From: JBEKZQ01 sp049509675
GTDB lineage: Bacteria; Planctomycetota; Planctomycetia; Pirellulales; Thermoguttaceae
DNA length: 9,593 nt
Assembly (NCBI GenBank): GCA_049509675.1
Contig: JBEKZQ010000246.1
Span: forward strand, 1 to 9,593
Direction of reading: 5' to 3'
Shown here: one piece after another, positions 1-6,207 of the stretch
Layout: each line of letters opens with the position of its first letter
Numbering within the stretch: position 1 is the stretch's first letter
Program-made: the position numbers and the translations under genes
The notes under the pieces: model-generated
What the model saw: only the letters and a program-made list of their open reading frames with translations
Databases searched by the model: none
Told to the model about the DNA's origin: nothing

Positions 1-2
1 GT

Positions 3-101
3 GGACTGGCCGAAGCAGTGCCCTTCCCGATTTTCCGCCTCGCGGTGTTCGAGGTCCCGAAGTGGTTCTTCGAGATTATCCGGGCACGGCTCCAATCATG
101 A
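3..101 (+). CDS. C-terminal end of an unidentified protein (5' end outside window)
   Basis: Frame 3 is open from the window edge to a TGA at 99-101 and encodes about 32 residues, ending in a hydrophobic and basic helix-like tail (VPKWFFEIIRARLQS). Composition and codon choice look like real protein, unlike the overlapping frame-1 reading, which is rich in Ser and Arg. The stop lies 13 nt before the ATG of the next gene, as expected for an operon. I do not recognise the family, and too little is visible to assign a role. This feature is one reason to start the next gene at 115 and not at the GTG at position 1. Confidence 0.5.
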   Translation, partial: GLAEAVPFPIFRLAVFEVPKWFFEIIRARLQS

Positions 102-114
102 GGGTATCTTTGCC

Positions 115-846
115 ATGCTCCATCAACCATTCCCAACGACCGGCGCTCTGCGTCAGAACCTTGATCTGGGCAAGGAGCAGCTTGTCCGGATGATCGAGGA
201 CGAGCCGGACGCCGTTTACGCCTACATCATGTCCTCCTCCTCCGTCGTGTTGGACGGCGATAACCTGCTCCAGAAAGGAACCGGCCCGAACTTTCAAGGT
301 GGCTACATTACACTCTGCACCTGCAAGCACCGGATGCGCACGACCCTTCCTGTCGATGAATGGCGGGGGACATGGGTGGCTGGTTTCACCAGCGTCGAAT
401 GTGGCGGACGGCACTGGCTTTTCTATCTGGGGAAGGTCAAGGAAGCCTACGAGTCACAGTCGGAACTCTGGCACAGTGATGTGCTTTCCACAGAGACGCG
501 GCACGCAAAGTCCGCCAAATACTCCAGACTTGGCGACTTATATGAACCGAAGGGCGAGCTTGACTCCGTGGGCCGCTACGACGCCGAGCAGTACCACCTG
601 CCGATCCCTCGGCACAGTCATCATAAGCATGCCTGCGACAACAACTGGCGCTTCGACATCGATTACAGCAGGAAGAAGCTCAAGGTGAAGGCGAAACGAC
701 AACCTTCCCTACTCGTCCTCGCCCCAGAGTTCAGCTTCCTCTGGCGCAAGCCATTGCTTTACGTGCATGGCAGATGGAGGCAGACGATCTATGGCACGCT
801 CGATGAGTTTTTCCAAGAATTGATCGAGCCTTCTGCCGGACAATGA
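115..846 (+). CDS. Nmad2-like nucleotide modification associated protein
   Basis: The protein has 243 residues. Its core resembles the nucleotide-modification-associated domain 2 (Nmad2) family: VYAYIM near 34-39, a GPNFQGGYITLCTCKHRMR block at 57-75, WVAGF at 87-91 and LFYLGKVKEA at 102-111. A conserved-looking FSFLWRKP segment lies near 207-214. Nmad proteins were defined by their association with phage and bacterial gene sets that hypermodify DNA bases, and their exact reaction is not established. I chose the ATG at 115 because an upstream frame ends just before it and GAGGG lies about 10 nt upstream. The region before it, read from the GTG at 1, does not look like protein. The gene's stop overlaps an ATG (ATGA) and the next gene follows closely, so the two are probably co-transcribed. 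Family assignment is by motif recall, so another Nmad subgroup is possible. Confidence 0.65.
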   Translation: MLHQPFPTTGALRQNLDLGKEQLVRMIEDEPDAVYAYIMSSSSVVLDGDNLLQKGTGPNFQGGYITLCTCKHRMRTTLPVDEWRGTWVAGFTSVECGGRHWLFYLGKVKEAYESQSELWHSDVLSTETRHAKSAKYSRLGDLYEPKGELDSVGRYDAEQYHLPIPRHSHHKHACDNNWRFDIDYSRKKLKVKAKRQPSLLVLAPEFSFLWRKPLLYVHGRWRQTIYGTLDEFFQELIEPSAGQ

Positions 847-872
847 CAACCGACTGTGGGAGAAAACACACA

Positions 873-1262
873 ATGGAAACCGACCGACCAACGCGGACTA
901 TCGTCTGCCTGTGCGGAAGCACGTGGTTTTTGCCAGCGTTCGAGATGGCTAACCGGAATGAGACGCTCAAGGGGAATATCGTCGTGTCGATTGGAGTTGA
1001 TCTGAAGGTTCGTGATGCCGCTTTTCTTGAGGCGACCAAGACGCGAGCGCAACTTGACGAGATCAAGAAGGCGTTGGACCGCTTGCATAAGGACAAGGTG
1101 CGGCTGGCGGACGAGGTTCTCGTGCTGGACATTGACGCGCCACACAAGATCGGCACCTCGACAAAGGAGGAAGTTGACCTTGCAACCAGCCTCGGCAAGA
1201 AAGTCCGCTGGTGGAGCGAAGAAGGCGGACTGACACGCGACCAACAAGGGAACGCGATTTGA
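873..1262 (+). CDS. Nucleoside 2-deoxyribosyltransferase-like protein
   Basis: The protein has 129 residues. It shows the pattern of a small family related to nucleoside 2-deoxyribosyltransferases: IVCLCGSTWF near the N-terminus, then TLKGNIVVSIG, LDRLHKDKVRLADEVLVLD, and IGTSTKEEVDLATSLGKKV near the C-terminus. The second Glu of STKEE is the likely counterpart of the catalytic Glu of deoxyribosyltransferases. Relatives usually read CGSTRF, whereas here the Arg is Trp, which may affect substrate binding. The expected role is cleavage or transfer at a nucleoside or nucleotide N-glycosidic bond in the cytoplasm. The substrate is unknown. I start at ATG 873 because GGGAGAA (858-864) sits 8 nt upstream. 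An in-frame ATG at 843 overlaps the previous stop and is the alternative. It probably works with the Nmad2-like gene just upstream. Confidence 0.75.
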   Translation: METDRPTRTIVCLCGSTWFLPAFEMANRNETLKGNIVVSIGVDLKVRDAAFLEATKTRAQLDEIKKALDRLHKDKVRLADEVLVLDIDAPHKIGTSTKEEVDLATSLGKKVRWWSEEGGLTRDQQGNAI

Positions 1263-1365
1263 AGGAGCACTTCGTTCTCCTGCGTGTGGGGTCGATGCCG
1301 GTTGCGGCGGCATCCAAGGCCCGCCGTACGCTGTACAAGGCTCTCGAACATGTCCTTGATGAAGG

Positions 1366-1417
1366 GAGCTGAAAAGGGGGAGCTGAAAAGGAGCTGAAAA
1401 GGGGGGAGCTGAAAAGG
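1366..1417 (+). repeat. Tandem short repeat, four GAGCTGAAAAGG units
   Basis: The unit GAGCTGAAAAGG, with G runs of variable length between copies, begins at 1366, 1380, 1391 and 1406, so the spacings are 14, 11 and 15 nt. The last unit is also the outer part of the left arm of the inverted repeat that follows. Copies differ only in the length of the G tract, as expected from slippage or repeated end duplication. Confidence 0.85.
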
Positions 1418-1509
1418 GGACATCACTGATATTGGCAAAATGGGGAGGATTGATGAACGTCATCAACGAAGAGGAGAGGGAAATTAGTGATGTCCCCTTT
1501 TCAGCTCCC
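1404..1509. repeat. REPIN-like inverted repeat with 24-bp perfect arms
   Basis: Positions 1404-1427 and 1486-1509 are exact reverse complements over 24 bp, separated by 58 nt. Two further base pairs form inside one mismatch. The centre carries a second perfect hairpin, TTGATGA-ACG-TCATCAA at 1450-1466. Nested short palindromes of this kind resemble REP/REPIN elements moved in trans by RAYT (Y1-type) transposases. No transposase is present here. The right arm is not followed by a tandem array, so the element is asymmetric. Confidence 0.8.
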
Positions 1510-1662
1510 TGGGGGACAGGATATTCTGCGGCGGTGGGCGGCACAGGAAGGACTGAGGCTGGCGGGTTATGTTTGAAGTGGCGACCCCCGGCACCACCGA
1601 CTCATATCCCTTCTATTTCCGATCTTGGGAGCCTAAAATACAGACTCCAGGAGCCAAACCGC

Positions 1663-2454
1663 ATGCCACAACAACCGGACGCCGCATTCGCCCATCCCGA
1701 TTGTTACGCCAGAGAATTAGGCGGCTGCTCACGGCAGATCAGCAAGGAGCACTATGTATCGGACGCCATATTACGCCAAGTTTCGCTTGGCGAACCTTCG
1801 GTTCTGGTGCGCAACCTGCACTTCCAGGAGCCGAGTACACAGGAGAGGAAAGGGATAAGCAGCCTCGTTGCCAAAGTGCTTTGCAGCAAACACAACAGCC
1901 ATTTGAGCCCGTTCGATGTCGCTGGGTTCTCTCTCGTCTCAGGAATGGACGAAATCAACCGTACTGTCGGTCAGGTCGAGGACGAGGAGACTTTCGTGGT
2001 GAACGGCGACGACCTAGAGCGATGGATGTTGAAAACTCTCTGCGGTGGCCTTTTCAGCGGGAACATTCCGCTGCCAGACGGAACTCTGAAGGGAATCTGT
2101 CCACCTAAACACTGGCTGGATATCTTGTTTTGCAATGGGCGTTTCCCCGCAGAGCAGGGACTTTACGTTCGTGCCGGAACACCCGGAGTTGTCTTCGCCA
2201 CCGATCCCTCCATCCTCAAGATGGAGGTCTTGCACGAGCAGAACTTTGTGGTTGGATTCAGAGTGTTGGTTTTCAATTTTCAGTTCATCTTGGTTTTGGC
2301 CTCGCTGCCGCCGCAACCTCCCGCCATGCTCGAACATGCTCAGTACCGCCCCCAGGGAATCGTTGTTCAGGGGAGCAACACGAGAATTCAGATCGCATGG
2401 CAAGACGGCACAGCCGGGGACGAACTTGTTGTCAAATGGGTTGGCAGGGAATAA
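1663..2454 (+). CDS. HNH-like zinc-finger protein
   Basis: The protein has 263 residues. The N-terminal third carries Cys14 and Cys22, then SKEHYVSD (27-34), and later LCSKHNSHLSPFD (73-85). Paired Cys/His sites with an EH motif and a following HN...D motif fit a treble-clef fold of the HNH endonuclease superfamily. The remaining ~175 residues are beta-rich (VEVLHEQNFVVGFRVLVF-like segments) and unassigned. Nuclease activity is an inference, because this group may use the fold only for zinc binding. I chose ATG 1663 because AGGAG (1649-1653) lies 9 nt upstream. The longer open frame back to 1432 runs through the REPIN-like repeat and is not plausible coding. The hydrolase fragment begins 21 nt downstream, suggesting a former operon. 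Such genes are common in mobile and accessory regions. Confidence 0.65.
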   Translation: MPQQPDAAFAHPDCYARELGGCSRQISKEHYVSDAILRQVSLGEPSVLVRNLHFQEPSTQERKGISSLVAKVLCSKHNSHLSPFDVAGFSLVSGMDEINRTVGQVEDEETFVVNGDDLERWMLKTLCGGLFSGNIPLPDGTLKGICPPKHWLDILFCNGRFPAEQGLYVRAGTPGVVFATDPSILKMEVLHEQNFVVGFRVLVFNFQFILVLASLPPQPPAMLEHAQYRPQGIVVQGSNTRIQIAWQDGTAGDELVVKWVGRE

Positions 2455-2475
2455 GGCAGAAGGAAAGCGACTCCA

Positions 2476-2607
2476 ATGAAACTCCTCTTCCTCCACGGCT
2501 GGCAATCGACACCGGGCGGTGTAAAGCCGACCTATCTCAAGGACCACGGCCACGAAGTCCTGAACCCAGCCCTGCCCGACGACAATTTCGACGCCGCCGT
2601 AACTTGA
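2476..2607 (+). pseudogene. Truncated alpha/beta hydrolase, N-terminal 43 codons
   Basis: The 43 residues begin MKLLFLHGWQSTPGG, the first strand and HGW oxyanion region of a small alpha/beta hydrolase. They align throughout with the copy at 9160, and a 30-bp stretch is identical (2488-2517 and 9172-9201). Homology stops at GCCGT (2600), and a TGA follows at 2605. The nucleophile elbow, acid and His are all absent, so the product cannot be an active hydrolase. Immediately after the break the DNA encodes an unrelated Calx-beta fragment, which points to a recombination junction near 2600. Confidence 0.85.
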
Positions 2608-2911
2608 CCAGGCGCTGGTGGTCAACAGTGTCGATCAGGCGGTCACGCTCGCCTGCGACGTCTCGGGGACGGCGGATAAGACCGGGCGTGACTACACGCC
2701 CCTGCCCGGCTCGATCACGATCCCTGCCGGGGACCTGTCGTTGCCGCTGGACGTTGCCCCGAACATTTACGATCACTTCTGGTCGGGGAAGAGGACGGCA
2801 ACGCTCAGTGTGGGGGGTATCATCATCACCGTCAGGCCCGTCAACGACAGCAAGAGAACCTTGCTCAATTCGGCCAGCACATATCGGGTCAGGATTCGCA
2901 TGTCCGGCTAG
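2603..2911 (+). pseudogene. Calx-beta domain fragment
   Basis: The frame read from 2603 has no ATG start and is preceded by an in-frame TAA, so this is an internal or C-terminal piece of a longer gene. VSGTADKTGRDYTPLPGSIT followed by IPAGDLSLPLDV is the classic Calx-beta pattern (VSGTA..G.DYT.L.G...IPAG) seen in large secreted or surface proteins. It ends at TAG 2909-2911. A GTG at 2618 could initiate, but no ribosome binding site is visible. With the hydrolase 5' fragment fused directly upstream, it is most likely gene debris. Confidence 0.7.
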
Positions 2912-3262
2912 TGTCACCGCCGGCCAGAAGTGGGTCAAGAGCATTTCTTGCCGCACGGGGATACCCCGCGACCGCCTTTCCGCGATGCCGGGCCTCGATA
3001 TGGCCGGCGTGGGGAGGGTCATTATTGCCCATATGCGCTCTGCCCGGATTCTCCGATGCGTCCGGGAAGTACTTTTCGCAACAAAAGCCTTCCACCGGCA
3101 AGCCCGACCAGGAGTTCGACCTCCCGAACATGGGCGTTGATCCCCAACTCTCCCGCGCGGATCTCGACAGGCTTTGCTGGGAGATTCTCCACCCGCCGGT
3201 GGAAGAACGACCGATTCCGACAAAAACCGCATGCGGCCCGCATCAAGGAGGAGCCCTCTGCG
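2912..3262. other. Region with no secure gene; possible frameshifted remnant
   Basis: Frame 1 around 3055-3225 has protein-like composition (for example ADLDRLCWEILHPPVEE). After an A5 run near 3222-3227, frame 2 becomes protein-like (RIKEEPSAMDQAWTL) and continues to the stop at 3334. One indel would join them into a single gene tail that includes the mini-ORF at 3263. No start codon with a ribosome binding site is evident, and I recognise no family. The remainder of the stretch shows nothing. Confidence 0.3.
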
Positions 3263-3334
3263 ATGGACCAGGCATGGACCCTTCGACACGCACTGGACGA
3301 CGTAACCGAGAGCTTGTCGGCGGACGCGGACTGA
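3263..3334 (+). CDS. Candidate 23-residue mini-ORF with perfect Shine-Dalgarno
   Basis: AAGGAGGAG at 3245-3253 precedes an ATG at 3263 by about 10 nt. The frame encodes 23 residues (MDQAWTLRHALDDVTESLSA then DAD), acidic and helix-like, and ends at TGA 3332-3334. A strong hairpin follows 27 nt later. The start signal, short frame and hairpin look like a small expressed unit. The alternative is that it is the last part of a frameshifted longer gene (see 2912-3262). No function can be suggested. Confidence 0.35.
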   Translation: MDQAWTLRHALDDVTESLSADAD

Positions 3335-3361
3335 ACCGCTTTTTCCCGCGTGCCGCAGGGT

Positions 3362-3396
3362 CAAGACCACGCCTCCCCGGCGTGGTCTTGCCTTTT
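3362..3396 (+). terminator. 12-bp GC-rich hairpin with short T tract
   Basis: CAAGACCACGCC (3362-3373) and GGCGTGGTCTTG (3379-3390) pair perfectly around a TCCCC loop, and CCTTTT follows. On the + strand it fits an intrinsic terminator with a weak T tract. It lies between convergent genes, 13 nt beyond the stop of the minus-strand beta-CASP gene, and may end transcription from both sides. Confidence 0.7.
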
Positions 3397-3408
3397 GCCA
3401 AGGGATAT

Positions 3409-5856
3409 CTATCGCCGCGTGATCTGCTGTTCCACAAGCAGGTCCAGCAGGCGATCCGCGGCGGATCGCTGGCCCGACTTCTTGGACGATGCGCACACCG
3501 GAGCGGTGCGCCAGGCCCGGCCATCGGGCGCGGTCGCCCAGCCGACGATCGAGAACACCGGCTGGTGGCTCGGGCCGTCCTGGCTTGCCACCTCGTAGCC
3601 GAAGGACTGCAAGACCCCGACCTGCTTGAGTTCGTTCAGCACCATCGCGGCGTTCGACTCGCACCTCGGCTGCTCAGGCTCCCTGGACGGGAGATCGTCC
3701 CGGTCACTGTCTACTCCGCTGCGCAGGATCGTCAGCATGTCCTCCGCCGCAGCCTGCTCGGCAGCCTTGAGCGTTGCCGCCAGATACCAGGCGGAGCAGG
3801 CCCGCTCTTCGTCGCTCCGGTCGAGCACCGCGCGGACTTGGTATCCTTGAGGGTTGGCATGTTGCTCGAATTGCGGCGCCGGCCATTTTCTCTTGGCGCA
3901 CTGCTCCAGGAGCTGCCCCTTCGCGTTGGCCGACTGCAATCGCGACAGGTCTTCTGCGCCGATCGGGACCACGTCGTCGCCGGAAACGCGGCGGGACACC
4001 AGCTCCAGCAGGACCTGGGCCGCCAACTGCTCGGCAGCCTTCCTGGATGCCGCCTGCTGAGGCCCGCTCGCGACGGTCTCGCCTTGATAGCGAAGCGACA
4101 TGTTGGCACGGAAGAAAGGACCCTGCGACTCGGTTTCCGTCTGCGGCGGGTCGATCCGCATGCGCATGCAGAACTCCAGCAGGCGTCCCTTCGGATTGGC
4201 ACGTTTGAGCTGTTCCTGTAGTGCCGCCTCCTCGGGAAAAAGATGCGTTTCTTGCGGGCCGAGCACCCAGAGGCGGTCGCGGCGGTCGTCGTCGCGTCGC
4301 ACGAGCCCGACCCCCTCAAGCATGCGCACGAACCGGTCGGCGACGTCCCGGTCCACCGGCTCGCCGAACCATGCCTCGGCAACGGCGGCGGCCCGCAGGG
4401 GCGCTTCGCCGGCGGGCCCCAGCAGATGGCGCGCCCGGTCGATGTCCAGCTCGCTGGCCACAGGCACCGCCAGCGGAGCCTTGCCCCGGACGCCGGGCCG
4501 GCGGGGGTAGTCGCGGTGCAGAATGCACCCGTCCCGCGCGACCATCACGTCCTTGCAGCGCAAACTGCGTCGCAGGGCGTCCTTGGCGCTTTCGTCGCCA
4601 TGCACCAGCACGACCGTCCGTGGCTCCAAGGCTTCGATGAAGGAGACCATCTGCATGCGGTCCGCGTGTGCCGAGAGCCCGTAGGTGCCGAAGCTGCAAG
4701 CGACGGGAAGGGTCGCCTGGCCGAGCTTCAGCTCCTTGGGGACCTCTGTCCGCGCCAAGTCCAGCAGGGCCCTGCCGGGAGACTCCTCGTCCTGATACCC
4801 GGTCAGGAAAACGGCGTCCTGGGCGTTCTGCACCAATGCCTGCGCGTAGGCGAGGGAGGGGCCGCCGGCCAGCATCCCGCTGGAAGCGACGATGATGCCC
4901 GGGCTGGTGGCCAGAACCCGCTTCCGGTCCTCGGGCCGCGTCACCGGCTGGATCGTGTCGGTATAGAACGCATGAGGCGACCGCCGGATCTCGTGGACCA
5001 GGTGCCGGGACACGTACGCCTCGTGCTTTCCATAGACCGAGCACACGGCACGGACCATCCCGTCGACGAATACCGGCACTTCCGGCAGGGTCCCGTTGCG
5101 CTGGGCATGTTTCAGGATCAGCAGGACTTCCTGCGCCCGCCCCACGGCGAAGGCGGGGATCAGCACGCGGCCTCCCCGGGCGACCACCTCGCGAACCTGC
5201 GACAGCAACCGTTCCTCGGCCGCCTTGCGGTCCTCGTGAAGGCGCTCGCCGTAGGTCGCCTCGCTGATCACCAGGTCCGCCTGGAAGTCGGGACGGCCAA
5301 GTGCGGGCACGGTGCGCTGGGCGGAGATGCTGTAGTCGCCGGTGAACAGCACCGTGCCGGCGGGAGTCTTCAACAGGATCATGGCGGCCCCGAGGATATG
5401 CGAGGCCGGCAGCCAGCGGACTTCGACGTCCTTGATGCGAATCGGCTGATGGTACTTCACCGGCACGAAGGCGGCCAGGAGCTGCTCGACCTGGCGCTCG
5501 CTGTACAAGGGCAGTTCGGTCTCCCGTTCCGGGCCGTTCATCAGTCGCAGGGCATCTTGCAGCAGGATCGCCACCAGGTCGATGGTAGGCGGCGTGGCCA
5601 GCACCGGCGCCCCTCGGCAGGCTTCCGAGAGCACCGGCAAGCCGCCGGAATGATCCATGTGGGCATGGGTCACCAGCACGGCGTCTATGGCAATCTCGGC
5701 AAGCGGCGCCAGGTCAGGAAGGGCGCTCGGCCCGGAGTAACGAACGCCACAGTCCACGACGAGCGACGTGTCCCCCGCCCGGACCAAGGTGCAGGAAGCG
5801 CCGATCGTCGTGGCGCCCCCGAGAAACGATACTTCGATTGATGGACAACTACTCAT
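3409..5856 (-). CDS. Beta-CASP metallo-beta-lactamase RNase with three dsRBD-like domains
   Basis: The protein has 815 residues, against about 450-550 for ordinary bacterial CPSF73-like beta-CASP nucleases. The metallo-beta-lactamase part carries HAHMDH (64-69), ASHILGA with His153 and TGDYS with Asp174. The beta-CASP motifs follow: SEATYG with Glu199, SAHADR with His397 and LVHGDE with His419. All metal ligands of the CPSF73 type are present, so a zinc-dependent RNA endo- or exonuclease is expected. Residues ~470-533 resemble a winged helix (AEAWFGEPV...VGLVRRDDDRRDRLWVL). Three dsRBD-like segments follow: 553-622 (NPKGRLLEFC...SRKAAEQLAA), 643-712 (NAKGQLLEQC...TLKAAEQAAAE) and 734-809 (ASSKKSGQRSAADRLLDLL). 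The likely target is structured or double-stranded RNA. It has no signal peptide and is presumably cytoplasmic. ATG 5856 has GAGG close upstream. The nuclease identity is firm. The dsRBD reading is by pattern, and domain three is the most divergent at its start. Confidence 0.88.
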   Translation of the reverse strand: MSSCPSIEVSFLGGATTIGASCTLVRAGDTSLVVDCGVRYSGPSALPDLAPLAEIAIDAVLVTHAHMDHSGGLPVLSEACRGAPVLATPPTIDLVAILLQDALRLMNGPERETELPLYSERQVEQLLAAFVPVKYHQPIRIKDVEVRWLPASHILGAAMILLKTPAGTVLFTGDYSISAQRTVPALGRPDFQADLVISEATYGERLHEDRKAAEERLLSQVREVVARGGRVLIPAFAVGRAQEVLLILKHAQRNGTLPEVPVFVDGMVRAVCSVYGKHEAYVSRHLVHEIRRSPHAFYTDTIQPVTRPEDRKRVLATSPGIIVASSGMLAGGPSLAYAQALVQNAQDAVFLTGYQDEESPGRALLDLARTEVPKELKLGQATLPVACSFGTYGLSAHADRMQMVSFIEALEPRTVVLVHGDESAKDALRRSLRCKDVMVARDGCILHRDYPRRPGVRGKAPLAVPVASELDIDRARHLLGPAGEAPLRAAAVAEAWFGEPVDRDVADRFVRMLEGVGLVRRDDDRRDRLWVLGPQETHLFPEEAALQEQLKRANPKGRLLEFCMRMRIDPPQTETESQGPFFRANMSLRYQGETVASGPQQAASRKAAEQLAAQVLLELVSRRVSGDDVVPIGAEDLSRLQSANAKGQLLEQCAKRKWPAPQFEQHANPQGYQVRAVLDRSDEERACSAWYLAATLKAAEQAAAEDMLTILRSGVDSDRDDLPSREPEQPRCESNAAMVLNELKQVGVLQSFGYEVASQDGPSHQPVFSIVGWATAPDGRAWRTAPVCASSKKSGQRSAADRLLDLLVEQQITRR

Positions 5857-5898
5857 GGAACCTCGAAGACCACCACAAACTTGGCACGGGCGTCTTGC

Positions 5899-6141
5899 CT
5901 ATGCGATGCGTTCAGTATACCCGCTGGCGACAAGGGCTGGGAAGCGGGAACCGACGCACGATGGGCATGGGAGTCGGGCTGCCCCGCCGTGCCAGAGCCT
6001 TGGTTGGTTGGAATCGGCAAGGAGCGTTGCCGCGCAGGCGATTCCCAAGGGGCGGCGGGACTTCAAATCGGATTCGCTTTCGGGCAATACTTTCGCGGTC
6101 TCCAGGTCGAAGGCAAGGTAGCGGCGCTTTGTTGCGTCCAT
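5899..6141 (-). pseudogene. Truncated DEDD-type 3'-5' exonuclease-like gene, N-terminal part
   Basis: The first ~53 residues, with YLAFDLETAKVLPE, then RRPLGIACAATLLAD and LWHGG, match the start of a family of RNase H-fold DEDD exonuclease-like proteins. FDLET supplies the first two acidic metal ligands. From about residue 54 the sequence (AARLPCPSCVGSRF...) no longer looks like that family, and it stops after 80 residues at 5899. The later acidic motifs and the bulk of the domain (~200 residues) are missing, so it is presumably inactive. It ends 42 nt before the beta-CASP start codon, so its native 3' part was replaced by, or lost next to, that gene. A TATACT element (minus strand, 5914-5919) in the degenerate tail could serve the beta-CASP gene. 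Confidence 0.65.
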
Positions 6142-6143
6142 AT

Positions 6144-6162
6144 TCTCACCATCGAGGTGAGA
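6144..6162 (-). other. Hairpin covering the ribosome binding site of the exonuclease fragment
   Basis: TCTCACC (6144-6150) and GGTGAGA (6156-6162) form a perfect 7-bp stem with a 5-nt loop, ending two bases before the minus-strand ATG at 6141. The purine-rich GGTGAG, the only candidate Shine-Dalgarno, would be paired. Whether it regulates anything now is doubtful, because the gene is broken. Confidence 0.3.
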
Positions 6163-6207
6163 GACCAGGAATTTTTCTTCCGGAATTCGACGGCTAACGG
6201 AAGAATT

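Larger units (their letters stand above)
1259..1576 (+). pseudogene. Small ORF split by a REPIN-like repeat insertion
   Basis: A TTG at 1259 overlaps the stop of the previous gene (TTGA), with AAGGGA 7 nt upstream. It opens a 37-codon frame whose end, KARRTLYKALEHVLDEG, looks like a real helix. The frame stops at the TGA inside the first GAGCTGAAAAG repeat (1370-1372). On the far side of the repeat block, frame 2 from 1514 reads GQDILRRWAAQEGLRLAGYV and stops at 1574-1576. Removing 1367-1513 (147 nt) joins the halves in frame into a 56-residue protein with a GGG present at both borders. I infer that the repeat landed in a small gene of this operon. I do not recognise the protein. The alternative is that the two short frames are unrelated. 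Confidence 0.5.

Noticed and set aside
1366..1509. CRISPR array or integron attC site
   Set aside because: Units are only about 12 nt, nearly abutting and without unique spacers. The palindrome lacks the core sites of attC, and the genes point in both directions.
1432..1662. An extended N-terminus for the HNH-like gene
   Set aside because: It would translate the REPIN-like repeat, and a strong Shine-Dalgarno sequence places the start at 1663.
2537..3664. A 375-codon open frame on the minus strand
   Set aside because: It is Arg/Gly/Pro-rich, overlaps the Calx-beta fragment, the hairpin and the end of the beta-CASP gene, and resembles no protein.
2911..4221. A 436-codon open frame on the + strand
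   Set aside because: Beyond about 3340 it is antisense to the nuclease gene and crosses the terminator hairpin. Only its early part is possibly a gene remnant.
4243..5841. A 532-codon open frame on the + strand
   Set aside because: It lies wholly antisense to the beta-CASP gene, whose motifs are unmistakable. Its length comes from high GC content and codon bias, and its sequence shows no domain.
6176..6206. Hairpin TTCTTCCG/CGGAAGAA just after the rmuC stop as a terminator
   Set aside because: On the rmuC strand the stem is followed by an A run, not a T run, so intrinsic termination is not supported.
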